From: Tenrec ecaudatus
Taxonomy: Eukaryota > Chordata > Mammalia > Afrosoricida > Tenrecidae
DNA length: 64,000 nucleotides
Direction of reading: 5' to 3'
Assembly (NCBI RefSeq): GCF_050624435.1
Contig: NC_134541.1
Location: 102,110,805 to 102,174,804, forward strand
A program made the translations under genes and the position numbers. The notes beneath the pieces were generated by a model, which ran no database searches, had not been told where the DNA came from, and saw nothing but the letters and a program-made list of their open reading frames with translations. Each line of letters starts with the position of its first letter. Position 1 is the stretch's first letter. This document shows positions 45,606-55,906 of this stretch, piece by piece.

Positions 45606-46372
45606 AATTGCCCGATAGTTGTGAGGAGTCACCTTAGAAATACTCTATGACAGAAAATGTAGGTTGTGGCTTGAAATTTAACTTTGGCCATTTTGAAAAA
45701 AAAGTCTATAGAAAGACACGGTAATGGAGATATGCATAGGCTTAAAAAAAGAAATAAAAAATGAATTTTCAATAGGAAAAGGCAAACCCAAGCCAGTCTT
45801 TTCATGTCGTGATCTGACTGCCATCTTCCATTGCCTTCCTCTGGATTATAGTTCTATGACTTCCCTACCTCAGACATTTGTCCCACACAGAGTCTTTGTC
45901 CTTATTAGCACCCCTCCTCTGTACCCAAACACTCCCATTTCTGCTCTCTAATGGTTCACCATAATAAAGAAACAGAGTGCTTTCTTCTTTTTCCACAACC
46001 CACTAAATGTCCACAAAGTTTAGTTTAGAATCAGTTTTGTATAATCCACATCAACAATTGCATTCCATCCCTGCATGAGGGGAAAAGTCTAAATACTCAG
46101 CTAGCATCAGTGAAGCCCTTGTATTCAACAAGCTGCCACCCACTTCCCCTCATCCCACCCCCAGCCCCGCCAGCCTGCCAACAAACAATGTAATAAAAAT
46201 ACTATTGCTATCTAAAATTAAGAAACTCATCCAAATAAAAGTTGAGAGACTCATCCAAAAGAGCAAAATTTGTGGAGGGCTGAGCCAAGACTTAAATTCA
46301 AAAGTATGATTTGAAATTGTTAGCTTTTAAAACACATCTTTCTGTCAGTCTATCTGTCTCCTTTCTCTCTCT
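45606..46372. other. unassigned sequence
   Basis: No supported gene; a frame at 45724-45951 has no domain or codon signature. Confidence 0.3.
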
Positions 46373-46424
46373 CTGCACACACACACATATACATACACAC
46401 ACGTACACACACACACACACATAT
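46373..46424. repeat. (CA)n microsatellite
   Basis: Imperfect CA/CATA repeat immediately before an AfroSINE. Confidence 0.92.
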
Positions 46425-46639
46425 ACAAGAAACTTAGTGGTGCAGTGGTTACGCTCTTGATCGACTGCTAACTAAAGGTTGACAATTTAAGCCTAGAACC
46501 TACCCAGAGGCTCCATGGGAGAAAGAGCTGGTAAATCTGTTCAAATCAAGAATACAGTCAAAGACACCATGGGATGAGTTTGCTCTGACCTCTGTCCTAT
46601 GGGGTTACCATGAATCGAAATTAACTCAATGGTACTTAA
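46425..46639 (+). mobile_element. AfroSINE (+), host of a second AfroSINE
   Basis: 'cttagtggtgcagtggttac', 'cgactgctaactaaaggttg', 'agaggctccatgggagaaag' and 'cctatggggttaccatgaat' are in sense order. Its tail contains the insertion site of the next SINE. Confidence 0.88.
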
Positions 46640-46823
46640 AAAAATTCCAGACCCACTGCCATCGAGTCAATGTTGACTCATAGCGACCCCCTGTGAGTTT
46701 CTGACACTGTAACTCTTTACAGGAGTAGAACGTCCAGTCTTTCTCCCAAGGAGCTGCTGGTGGTTTTGAAGTCAATCATGCAGATCACAGCCTAATGCGC
46801 AACCACTACTGCACCAGGGCTCC
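46640..46823 (-). mobile_element. AfroSINE (-) with perfect 14-bp target duplication
   Basis: A reversed, nearly complete copy ending in the tRNA head 'actgcaccagggctcc'. The flanks tcaatggtacttaa at 46626-46639 and 46824-46837 are identical. It lies tail to tail with the copy it entered. Confidence 0.92.
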
Positions 46824-46929
46824 TCAATGGTACTTAATGTACATATAGTTCTTACTGTTAGACACCATCCAATCAATCCCATCTCATCGTCTCTGGGTAA
46901 AAAACACAAACACAAACAAAAAAACCGAA

Positions 46930-47105
46930 CTCGCTGCCACTAAGCTGATTTTGACTCATAGTGATCCTATGGGTCAGAGTAGAACTTTCCCTGTGAGTTT
47001 CGAAGAGTACAAGTCTTTACAGGAGTGGAAAACCTCCTCTTTGATCATGTGCAGTCACTGGTAGCTTTGGCCTATTGATCTTTCAGTTAGCAGTCCACTA
47101 GAGAT
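46930..47105 (-). mobile_element. AfroSINE (-)
   Basis: 'ctgccactaagctgattttg', 'actcatagtgatcctatggg' and 'ggagtggaaaacctcctctt' follow the reversed SINE. Confidence 0.88.
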
Positions 47106-47664
47106 CCTCAGTGAGGTGGGAGAGAAAGCCTTTGCTATCCCGACCAAAGTTATTCCCTTATACAATGGAGTGAGACTAAAATTCAGACAGGAAAGCTTCT
47201 GGAGATGGGCCTTATCTCTGAAATGGAATTTCTATGCTCTTTTACAGATATACTGCTTCAGAGACCAAAGTCTTGGCTCTGTCATGTGGGAACAGAGCCT
47301 CCGCATCTGCCAGATTGCCCTAATTGTTTCCCCTTCTGGACAAAAGTTTGTAAATTACATTTCCAGAACCCCTTACATCTGATGCCATCTGGTAGAAGGA
47401 GAGCATGTCCAGACAGAAACACTCAGAATCGCTCACACTTTGTAGGAACCCTTACGTATACCCAAATGTGCTCATGGAAGCCCTCATTCTGAATGCATTA
47501 GACTTTAGTTCACGGTTTCCTTCAGAGCCATAATCAAAATCTCCATCACTCCCTCTACGTCTGCAGAGTAGTAATTTCTCCTCCTCCCAGTAAAGCAAAA
47601 GGACTGGATACCAGTAGCAGGAGCAGCCCTTTGTACAACAGAAAACAAAGCCATGAGTTAGCCT
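47106..47664. other. unassigned sequence
   Basis: Overlapping open frames at 47116-47492 lack any recognisable domain and are treated as chance. Confidence 0.3.
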
Positions 47665-47815
47665 CACATTTTTCCCATGCTTGAGCCCATTGTTGCAGCC
47701 ACCCTGTCAATCCATCTCATCAAGAATCTTCCTTCTTTTACTACGCTCTACTTTTCCAGACATGATGCCTTGCCCCCAGAGACTTGTGCTTCCTGCTAAC
47801 ATGCCCACAAGAGTG
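47665..47815 (-). mobile_element. RTE LINE 3'UTR fragment (-)
   Basis: 'cttgagcccattgttgcagc', 'tcaatccatctcatcaagaa', 'tccagacatgatgccttg' match the RTE 3' region at 27000-27110. Confidence 0.8.
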
Positions 47816-47994
47816 GTGAGATTCACATAATTTAACAAGTGTTTCGCTGCTCTAATGACCCTTTGAAGTATAAAAAAAACTGATATACCAAAAGGTGGTT
47901 TAGCATTTCATACACTTGATACTTTAAATAAGGAAATAAAAGAGACACACAAAACTAGAATATGTTATATGAAAGTTTAAAAATATTTCTTCCC

Positions 47995-50060
47995 CAGACG
48001 AATACCTTTGATGTCCTTTCTTTGCCTTATATTGTTAGCTAGGACCTCCAGCACGATGTTAAGTAGGAACGGGGATGAGGGACATCCTTGGTCCAGTCCT
48101 CCTTTTCAGAAGAATTGATCTCATCTTTTCTCCATTGACTACAACATTGGCTGTTGGTTTTTCATATATAACTTGTATTATATTGAGGAATTTTCCTTCC
48201 ATTCCTATCTTCTTGATTGTCTTAAACATAAATTGGTGTTGGATGTTGTCAAATGCTTTTTCTGCATCTATGGATATTGTCGTGTGGTTCTTATATTTCT
48301 TCATTTAAATGTGATGAATAATACTAATGGTCTTTTGTATGTTGAACCATCCCTGCATCCCTGGTATGAATCCCACTTGTTCATGGTGAATAATTTTTTA
48401 ATATATTTTTGTATTCTCTTGGCTAGTATTTTGTTAATGATTTTTGCATTGATATTCATTAGAGAAATTGGTCTCTAGTTCTCAATTCTGTGGGATCCTT
48501 GGTCGGTTTAGGTATTAGAGTTATACTAGCTTCGTAGAACGAATTTTGGGAGTTTGCCATATTTTTCTATAGTCTGGAAGAGTTTGTGTGGGATTAGTGT
48601 CAGTTCTTCCCTGAATGCTTGATAGAATTCACCAGTGAATCCGTCTGGTCCCAGTGTCTTCTTGGTTTGTAATTCTTTGATAGCTTTGTCTATTTCTTCT
48701 ATTGATATGGGTCTGTTAGGTTCTTGATGACCATTGGGGATGATTTAGGGAGGGATTGTTTTTCCAAGAATTCATCCATGTCTTCCAAGTTTTTTAATTC
48801 ATTGGAGTACAGTCCTTCACAGCACTGTGTAATTATCCTTTTGATTTCACTATAGTCCGTTGTAATATTCCCTCTTTCATCCTTCTTCCTGGCTATTGAA
48901 ATGCGTTCCTTCTTTTCTTTGGACAAATTCGCGAGAGGTTTGCCGATTTGATTTATCTGTTTGAAGAACCAACTTGTAGCAGCATTGATTCCCCCCTCCC
49001 CAATAGTTTTCTTATTTTCTCCCTCTTGAATCTCAGATCTAATTCTTATTACTTCTTTTCTTTTTCTGTTAGTTGGATTTTCTTGCTGACTCCGCTCTAG
49101 TTGCTGTAAATTTTGTGCCAGTGTATCAATCATAAGCCTCTCCTCCTTTATGTGATGTAATGCTATGAGACTTCCTCTGATGACTGCCTTTGCTGTGTCC
49201 CATAAGTTTTAGTATGTCGTGTTTTCATTCTCGTTGGTTTCTAGAAATTTCCTAATTTCATCTCTGATCGGAGCCATTACGTTCTCATTTTGCAATAGAG
49301 AGTTATTAATTCTCCAAAGGTTTCCCTTGATTTCTTTATCTTTGTTTTGTTTATTTCAAATCTTATGGCACAGTGGTCAGAGAGAGAGGTCTGTATGAGA
49401 TCAATGTGCTTTTATTTATGTAGATTCAACGTGTGCCCTAGCACGTGTTCTATTTTCGTAAATGGTACCAGGTGGACTTGAACAGAATGAGAATTCTTTT
49501 TGTTTGGGTGGAGAGCTCTGTAGATATCTATCAGGTCAAGTTGTCTAATTATAGTGTTTAGATTTTAGTCTCCTTGTGGAGTTTCTTTCCGAGTGATCTA
49601 TCTTTCTCAGAGGGTGGTGTATTGAAGTCACCTACTATAATTGTTGAGGCTGTGATTTCTTTCTTTATCCTTTGCAGTGTTTGCTTGACATATTCTGCTG
49701 GATGCTTGTTTGGTGAGTAAATGTTTAGAATGCCTATTGGTTCTTTATGCAATGCTCCCTTGAGCATTATATAGTATCCATCCTTATCTCTTTTTATGGT
49801 TTGTGCTTTGAGGTCAATTTTATCTGAGATTAGGATTACAACCTGTGCTTTTTTTTCAATTAAAGGTTGCCTGATATTGTCTCTATCCTTTGATTCACAG
49901 GCTGTTTTTATCTGTAATGTTGACATGTGTCTACTGCAGGCAGCAAATTGAGGGTTTGTGTTTTCCAAGCCAGTCTATTAGCCTCTGTCTCTTAGAGCTG
50001 GAGTTCAAACCATTAATATTCAGGGCTATTACATCTATCCATGGACCCTGTGATGTCATT
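47995..50060 (-). pseudogene. L1 ORF2 N-terminal part (endonuclease and start of RT)
   Basis: Read on the minus strand. The AP-endonuclease part at 49558-49968 is open and includes YIMLKGALHKEPIGILNIYSP and the catalytic-domain word TIIVGDFNTPPSEKDRS. The linker and RT entry at 48699-49133 hold KRIITQCCEGLYSNELKNLE and the motif before RT. RT block A is at 48059-48304 with ISIDAEKAFDNIQHQFM, carrying the first catalytic aspartate. The element stops before the YADD/FADD block, so the RT active site is incomplete. Several frameshifts separate these open parts. Confidence 0.92.
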
Positions 50061-50307
50061 TTATCTCTCTTATGTTGGGTGTTTTCCTACCTCCCTTCCG
50101 GTTGTGTATATGTGTGTTTGTGGTTTATTCTTGCCTTCTTTCCATCGTTGAGCCAGTTCTACCTTGGGGGTTGTTTTCCCTTTGAAGGTCTCTGGGTGTA
50201 GTGTTCTGTGTGGCAGTCTCTTGTATGTGCTTGGTGAGTGTTGTTCTTCTGTCTATACTGGGTCAGTGAGGATCTTTTGTAGTGCTGGGTTCCTTTTAGC
50301 ATATTAT

Positions 50308-51195
50308 TTAAAACTTTCCTTCTCCGGGAAGACTCACTTCTCCCTCAATTTTTATAGAAAATTTGGCCAGATAGAGTATTCTTGGGTTTGCGTTATTTTC
50401 TTGCAATTTTCGGAATATGCTGCTCCACTGTCTCCTCTTCTTCATGGTGCCTGCTGACAGGTCTGAACATATTCTTATCTGCTTGCCTTTATATGTGGTT
50501 GCCCGTTTTCCCCTAACTGTTGTCAAAATTTTCTCCTTTTCCTCAAAGTTGTATATTTTAACAATTATATGTCCTAGTGACTTCTTCTGGGGATTCAGTC
50601 TAGCTGGCATTCTTTCAGTCCTGGATAGTTGCCTGGTTTTCATTCATTAAGTTAGGGAAGTTTTCCTCCAAGCATTCCATCACTATTTTGGATGCTGGTG
50701 TCCTTGATGTGCATGCCTCCAGCAGGCCGATAATTCTGATGTTGTTCCTTCTCATAGCATCAGACAAAGCTCTGAGGTTTTCTTCAGCTTCTCTGATGGA
50801 CTTTTTAGACTTTTCCCTCACGTTTATTAATTTCTGCTTGCAACTCCTCTAGCTCACTGGTGCAGTTCTCTGCCTTCTCCATTCTCCAGGCAATGTCTGT
50901 GAGTTTGCTATTAGTTTTTGTTATCTCGCCCTTTAACTCCTGTATTTCTTTTTGGTGCAGGGCCTTTATTTCCTCTATCATTTCATCCTTTTTTCTGTAA
51001 TGCTTCCCTTCTATCCTGTATGGCTCCAAGCAGCATTCTGAAGATTTCTTTCTGTGGGAGGTCAACCTCTGCCTTTTCTATGACTGCTGTTAGGTCCAGG
51101 TGGTCCTCTGGCCTTGGATTTTGTTTCTCTTCTCTTGTTGAAACTGTGGAAGCAACTTGCTGTTTTTTGGTCAATTTGTTGGAAATTGGTGCCAT
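50308..51195 (-). pseudogene. L1 ORF1 (RNA-binding protein), frameshifted
   Basis: ORF1 starts at 51195 (MAPISNKLTKKQQVAS) on the minus strand. A coiled-coil region follows at 50805-51065, rich in E, K and L. The RRM-like start is at 50615-50821 with NIRIIGLLEA, and the C-terminal domain at 50308-50643 holds RTERMPARLNPQKKS-like sequence and a RKLQEN word. These four open pieces lie in different frames, so at least three frameshifts or stops divide the protein. In an active L1 it binds the RNA as a trimer in cytoplasmic particles. Confidence 0.92.
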
Positions 51196-51429
51196 TTTCC
51201 CAGTGTCTCAGAGCCCTCGACTCTCTCTTTGGGAGGTTGGTGTTTCAGCTTGTTGCCTTTAGCCAACTGTCTTGCAGGGCTGTGTTTCACTTTTGTCCTG
51301 CTGGGGATTCCCTCTGGCCTTGGCCTCGCCTTGTACTGCAGTCACCTTTAGTTCCCCTTAGGGGCTGTTTGCAGCTGTGCACACTGCAGTCTGATAGAAA
51401 GTATTGGCCTCAGTGCAGGGTTGAGTATT

Positions 51430-52025
51430 TAGGCGATGGGTGCATAGGGAAATGTGGTGAAGAAAGCTGATGGTGGCCGGCTGCCAAAAGTTATAGCACC
51501 TGAACTCGCTGAAGACAGTGGGTGCAAAAGCAAATGTGGTGAAGAAAGCTGATAGTGCTCAGCTCCCAAAAGATATAGCACCTGAAGTCTTAAATACCTG
51601 AAGATAAACAAGCAGCCATCTAGCTGAGAGACAACAAAACCCACATGGAAGAAGCACACCAGGCTGTCCCAACTTGATCGCTGAGGACAAAGTGGGTGCA
51701 TAAGCAAAAGTTGCAACCAAAGCTGATGGTGCCCAGTTATCCAATGATATAGCATCTGGAGTCTTAAAGGCTTGAAGACAATCAGGCGGCCATCTAGCTA
51801 AGAAACAACAAAGCCCACAAGGAAGAAGCACAGCAGCTTGCCCCGATGAGAACGCTGAAGAAAAAGCAGGTGCACAGGTAAGTGCAGTGAATAATGCTGA
51901 TGGTGTCCAGTTGTGAAAATATATAGAATCTGGGGTCCCATAGGCTGGAAGATACACAAGGGGCCATCTAATTGAAACACAACAAAGCCCACATGGAAAA
52001 TACACACCAGCCTGTGATATGACAA
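51430..52025 (+). repeat. tandem array of ~175-bp units in the L1 3'UTR
   Basis: Unit starts near 51449, 51527, 51706 and 51880 ('...gaagaaagctgatggtg' and variants); the first is truncated to about 78 bp. Each full unit continues 'agatatagcacctgaagtct', 'aacaagcagccatctagctg', 'caacaaaacccacatggaag' and 'gcacaccaggctgt'. Neighbouring copies of the same L1 family have one or two units. Confidence 0.88.
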
Positions 52026-52882
52026 GGCATCAAAGGGATCAGGTATCAGGCTTCAAAGACAAAAATAATAATAGCATTGTGATTGAAGGGGAGTGCAGAG
52101 TGGGGACCCAGGGCCCATCTGGGGGAAATTGGACATCCCCTTGCAGAAGGGCTGTCGGGAGGTGACGAACCAGTCAGAGTGCAGTGTAGCAACAATGAAA
52201 CCTACAATTTTCCTCTCGTTCTTGAACGCTTCTTCCCCCTACTATCATGATCCCAATTCTAGCTAACATAACCGGCTGGACCGGAAGATGTACACTGGCA
52301 CGGATAGGAACTGGAAATACGGGGAATCCAGGACAGATGAGCCCTTCAGGAACAGTGTTGAAAGTGGCGATATCCGGAAGGTGGAGGGAGGGTGAGGGAG
52401 AAAGGAGAAACAGATGACAAGGTCTCCATGTAACCTCCTCCCTGGCGGACAGACAGGGGAGAACTGAGTGAGGAAGATGTTGCAATATATGATAAAATAA
52501 TAATTATTTATAAATTATAAAGGGTTCAGGGGAAGGGAGGAGTGGGGAGGGAGGGGAAAAATGAGGAGCTGATACCAAGGACTCAAGTAGAAAGCAGGTG
52601 TTTTGAGAATCATGATGGCAACATATGTACGAGTATGCTGGATACAAATGATGTATGTAAAAAGAGTTGTATGAGCCCCTAATAAAATGATTTTAAAATA
52701 TTAAATAATAATTGAAAAAATAAAGCTGTTATTTAAGGTATTTCAATATTGCATCTTGATTGATATCCTCAGTTGCAGTATTTTTTCTTTTATCTGAGAA
52801 TTATTGGCTGTGTAATTTAGCCTTAACCATCTTTTCAGTGTAAGAAAAGGATCCCATTCCTTTAGAGGTAAGCCAATCAGAC

Positions 52883-53302
52883 CAGCGGATCTCAACCTGT
52901 GGGTCTCAACTCCTTTGGGTGTCAAACGACCCTTTCACAAGTGTCAACCAAAACCATCGGAAAACATATTTCCAATGGTCTTAAGAACTGAGACACTGCT
53001 CCTCTATCCATCTCCAGGTGGGTCTGCCCACATGCAGATATGCCCACATATGAGTACCGGTAGAAAGAAATATTTCACAATATATAATTACATATTGTTT
53101 TTGTGATTAATAACTATGCTTTAATTATGTTCAATTTGTAACAATGAAAATACGTCCTGCATATCAGATTTTTACATGACGATTCATAACAGTAGCAAAA
53201 TTACAGTTATGAAGTAACAATGAAAATTATTTTATGGTTGGGGGTCACCACAACATGAGCTGTATTAAAGGGTCATGGCATTGGGAAGGTTGAGAACCAC
53301 TG
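52883..53302. mobile_element. SPIN-type hAT non-autonomous transposon, copy 2
   Basis: A 420-bp element with ends cagcggatctcaacc and ggttgagaaccactg, flanked by aatcagac (52875-52882) and aattagac (53303-53310), an 8-bp duplication with one mismatch. It is collinear with copy 1 at 24416-24900 but lacks a segment near 53060 ('tttgcagcg...ttcactca' region). The target site is the end of the hAT-like relic. Confidence 0.9.
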
Positions 53303-53310
53303 AATTAGAC

Positions 53311-54005
53311 AATAGTTATTGTGTTTGATGTATTAGAAACAGTTAGATAACTTCTTTTCTCTGAACATTTAATGTTCATCTGTGAAAAACTCCCTTCTGC
53401 TTTTGCTGAACTTACTGCAATCATTCTGACAACATTTTTAGCTCTTTGAACACTTTTGGAATCGCATAATTCACTCATTATATCTGGGGAATTTGGGATG
53501 TAACACAAGCTGAAATGAATGGCAGCATGTCACCCTCTGGTTGTTTGGCACTTTTTCTCCTTATGCTGTATGTTTGTTAACTGAAGCACCAAATGCAAGG
53601 AAATAATTTCGTCCAAAGTATAACGACCTTTATGAAATGAATAAATAAATATTACAGGCATAGTTCCATCGAATTTTTTTATATCTATGGATGGAGTGAA
53701 CATTACAGTGGCTCTTAAAATACACTGTTGCTCAGATGAATATCACAAAATGGTAAGGAGCATAAATTTGTGATTTCTACATTTGTGGCTGCCCAGCCAC
53801 TCACTTAGGAGAAAACCCTGATTACAAGTGCCATTTTAACATCCAGTTCACCATACTCAACAAAAATTGGGTATTGGTCTTGCCTTATTGGAGCAAACTG
53901 GTTGAACTGATATAAATCACTGGCCCAAAGTACATGACCAGTCTCGCTGTCCTTGCTTTCAAGGAGCATTCTGAGTTTACTGCTGTCTCTCTTCTCAGAC
54001 ATTCA
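53311..54005 (-). pseudogene. hAT-transposase-like relic, copy 2
   Basis: Read on the minus strand, an open part at 53805-54002 encodes RRDSSKLRMLL-like sequence (here KRDSSKLRMLLESKD) and LYQFNQFAPIRQDQYPIF, then a stop. After a non-open stretch, 53305-53508 encodes SVQRAKNVVRMIAVSSAKAE and CSEKRSYLTVSNTSNTITIV, the hAT-type C-terminal dimerisation signature with the usual ER replaced by EG. The whole unit aligns with copy 1 (346-563 plus 3926-4335). Upstream it is cut by an RTE fragment at about 54010. It may stem from a hAT element or from a retrocopy of a hAT-derived host gene; I cannot tell. Confidence 0.6.
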
Positions 54006-54014
54006 TATATTTTT

Positions 54015-54358
54015 TGTGTGGCAGGCTACTCAATATTCTTCAATAACACCAAAACTCAAGGACCTCATTTCTTTGATCTTCCTTGTTCATTGTCTAGCTT
54101 TTGTTGGCATGTGAAGTGACTGGAAATATAACTTGGGCCAGTTGTCCCCTAATCCTCAAAGTGACATATTTTCCCTTTAATACTCTACAGCGGTCTTGTT
54201 CAGCACATTGGCTGCCTCTTCTATGAGCGGGAATTGTGGATCCACATAATATGAATTCCTTGACACCTCCAGTCTTTTGTTTATTAGGATGTTGCTTTTT
54301 GATCCAGTTGTGGGAAATTTTGTTTTCTTTATGTTGAGCTGTAGTCCTTAATCTGCAT
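54015..54358 (-). mobile_element. RTE LINE fragment (-)
   Basis: 'ctcaatattcttcaataaca', 'cttccttgttcattgtctag', 'ctcaaagtgacatattttcc', 'gatccagttgtgggaaattt' and 'tttatgttgagctgtagtcc' follow the RTE order just downstream of the RT (compare 27250-27620). A 178-codon open frame on this strand runs out of the RTE and is not a gene. Confidence 0.85.
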
Positions 54359-54359
54359 C

Positions 54360-54765
54360 TTCGAAGTAGCCATAGAGAAAAGAGCACGCTTGATGACTTT
54401 GGAAGAGCATGTTCAAGATCTCTGAAGTGGCAGAGCCCACTGAGACCAGATGCACCGTGGACTGTGGCACAGAGCCTCAGAGAAGCAGCGCTGAGACTAT
54501 GAGGTGTCTTCTCCTCCTCTGGCCCTAGACTATGGAACTGTGGGATAGAGTTACAAGTAGGTTGGCTTCCTGGCCCATGGAGGCAGAAACAGATCCAGAG
54601 AGAGAGTTGGCTGCTGACTGAGGAGACCAATGACTGTATCCTTATTGCTCACCGATCCTGACTTCTGGTAACCTATTGACTTCCCTAATAAACCTCCTTA
54701 ATTGTGGGTATTGTCTGTGAGTTCTGTGTGTCTATAGCCAGGAGTTATCAGACACAGTAGAGATT
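54360..54765 (+). mobile_element. possible LTR (+), ERVL-like
   Basis: 'ccctaataaacctccttaat' followed by 'gtgggtattgtctgtgagtt' and 'ctgtgtg' looks like an LTR R/U5 end and resembles 6395-6445. The 5' end is not seen. Confidence 0.4.
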
Positions 54766-54888
54766 TAGAGTGGCATGGGAGGAATGGTGTGTGTCAGCAT
54801 GGGTAACAAAGGAAGGAGCATGGAAGTCTATCTGACTCTCGCCTTGGGCTATAGGGAATCCAGAGGTCAGGTATACCTACCGTATGTA

Positions 54889-54985
54889 CTCGAATATAAG
54901 CCAACCTGAATATCAGCCGAGGCACCTAATTTTACCTCAAAAACTGCATAAGAAAATGTGCTGAAAAACATGGCTTATTCATGAG
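54889..54985 (+). mobile_element. possible DNA-transposon end
   Basis: 'accgtatgtactcgaatata' then 'agccaacctgaatatcagcc' and 'gaggcacctaattttacc' is a phrase I know as the end of a short vertebrate DNA repeat with palindromic ends. Only one end is present; the family name is not certain. Confidence 0.4.
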
Positions 54986-55422
54986 CATATATGGCACCTC
55001 CTTTTGTGTTTATTGCAATATCCATGGAGTATTGCCAACTAAGGTAGCTTACTTGAGGTTCATTGTCCAGGGCTTCTAGTGGAGTGTTGAGCGTATAGGC
55101 CTGGGGCAAAAAATAAAGTATCTAGCAATGAGATAAATTGTGCCAAGATATAAAAGGCCTTTCAATGAGGAGAGGCTGGCTCAAGGGAGACTGGTGTTAC
55201 ATAAGAATGGCAATAGTTGTTCTTTCGCTGGGAGTTGTGGCACTGCCAACATGGGATTGCAGCCCATGCTGATGCCTCGCCAACCCCAGGTGCACCAGGC
55301 CGGCGACCCAGTTTGGATGCACTTTCCTGGGGCCTCTTTTGGGAAAGGGTGTCAATAGGTGCTTCTATTCCTCCTGCCTTTTGCTGAGAAGGTTCAGAGG
55401 AACGGAGGCTTCTCCTGTGGGC
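54986..55422. other. unassigned flank of the RPS23 copy
   Basis: Part of the last 100 bp could be 5'UTR of the processed transcript, but it is not recognisable. Confidence 0.3.
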
Positions 55423-55906
55423 CCAGGCAAATGTCGAGGTCTTTGTACTGCTAGGAAGCTCCGCAGCCACCGACAGGACCAGAAATGGCACAATAAACCG
55501 TACAAAAAGGCCCATTTGGGCATGGCTCTGGAAGCCAACCCCTTTGGAGGTGCTTCCCATGCAAAAGGAATTGTGCTGGAAAAAGTGGGAGCGGAAAGCA
55601 AACAGCCAAATCCCGCCATTCGCAAGTGTGTCGGTGACCAGCTGATCAAGAATGGCAAGAAAATCACAGCCTTCATGTCCAACGGTGGGTGCTTGAATTT
55701 TATCGAGGAAAACGATGAAGTTCTGGTGGCTGGATTTGGTCGCAAAGGTCATGGTGTCGGTGACATTCCTGGAGTCCGCTTTAAGGTTGTCAAAGTAGCC
55801 AATGTGTCCCTCTTGGCCTTATACAAAGGCAAGAAGGAAAGGCCTAGATCATAAGTTTGATGGTGAACACGTAATAAATTTTCTTTGCCAGAAAAAAAAT
55901 TAAAAA
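55423..55906 (+). pseudogene. RPS23P: RPS23 processed pseudogene
   Basis: An intronless copy of the 40S ribosomal protein uS12 (RPS23, 143 residues in mammals). The full 143-codon frame is present without indels, ending at TAA 55852-55854. The start codon is CCA at 55423-55425 instead of ATG. Residues 2-7 read GKCRGL, and the decoding-centre loop [10 protein letters not shown] keeps the proline that is hydroxylated in the real protein. There are many replacements for so conserved a protein, for example RV to GD after RKCV and PND to SNG after ITAF. The transcript 3'UTR follows with AATAAA at 55873-55878 and an A-rich tail, proving origin from mRNA by LINE machinery. The in-frame codons upstream of 55423 are chance. 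Confidence 0.95.

Larger units (their letters stand above)
47995..52725 (+). mobile_element. L1 LINE with inverted 5' part (twin-priming structure)
   Basis: The left part (47995 to about 51425) is minus-strand L1: truncated ORF2, ORF1 and a piece of 5'UTR. The right part (51430 to about 52700) is plus-strand L1 3'UTR ending 'gttgtatgagcccctaataa' AATG and an A-rich tail. The junction puts the L1 5' end next to the 3'UTR. This is the arrangement made when a second primer copies an internal part of the RNA during insertion. ORF2 after the first RT block, about 2-3 kb, is missing between the parts. Possible target duplication 'aaaatatt' at both ends (about 47985 and 52695) is too short and AT-rich to count. 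Confidence 0.75.

Noticed and set aside
47116..47492. Two overlapping frames of 88 and 95 codons
   Set aside because: No acceptor or donor in a sensible place, no recognisable domain, and the frames overlap each other.
51114..52025. Long frames antisense to ORF1 and to the 3'UTR array
   Set aside because: Shadows of the L1: one is opposite ORF1, the others arise from the repeated unit and repeat their own peptide.
51430..52025. Regularly spaced direct repeats that might suggest a CRISPR-like or satellite array
   Set aside because: Units are about 175 bp, diverged, without unique spacers, and belong to the L1 3'UTR as other copies show.
54094..54630. 178-codon minus-strand frame
   Set aside because: Its C-terminal half lies in an RTE fragment and the rest in a possible LTR; no protein signature.
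55339..55422. In-frame ATG upstream of the RPS23 copy
   Set aside because: The added 28 residues are not part of RPS23 and have no ribosomal-protein counterpart; taken as chance.
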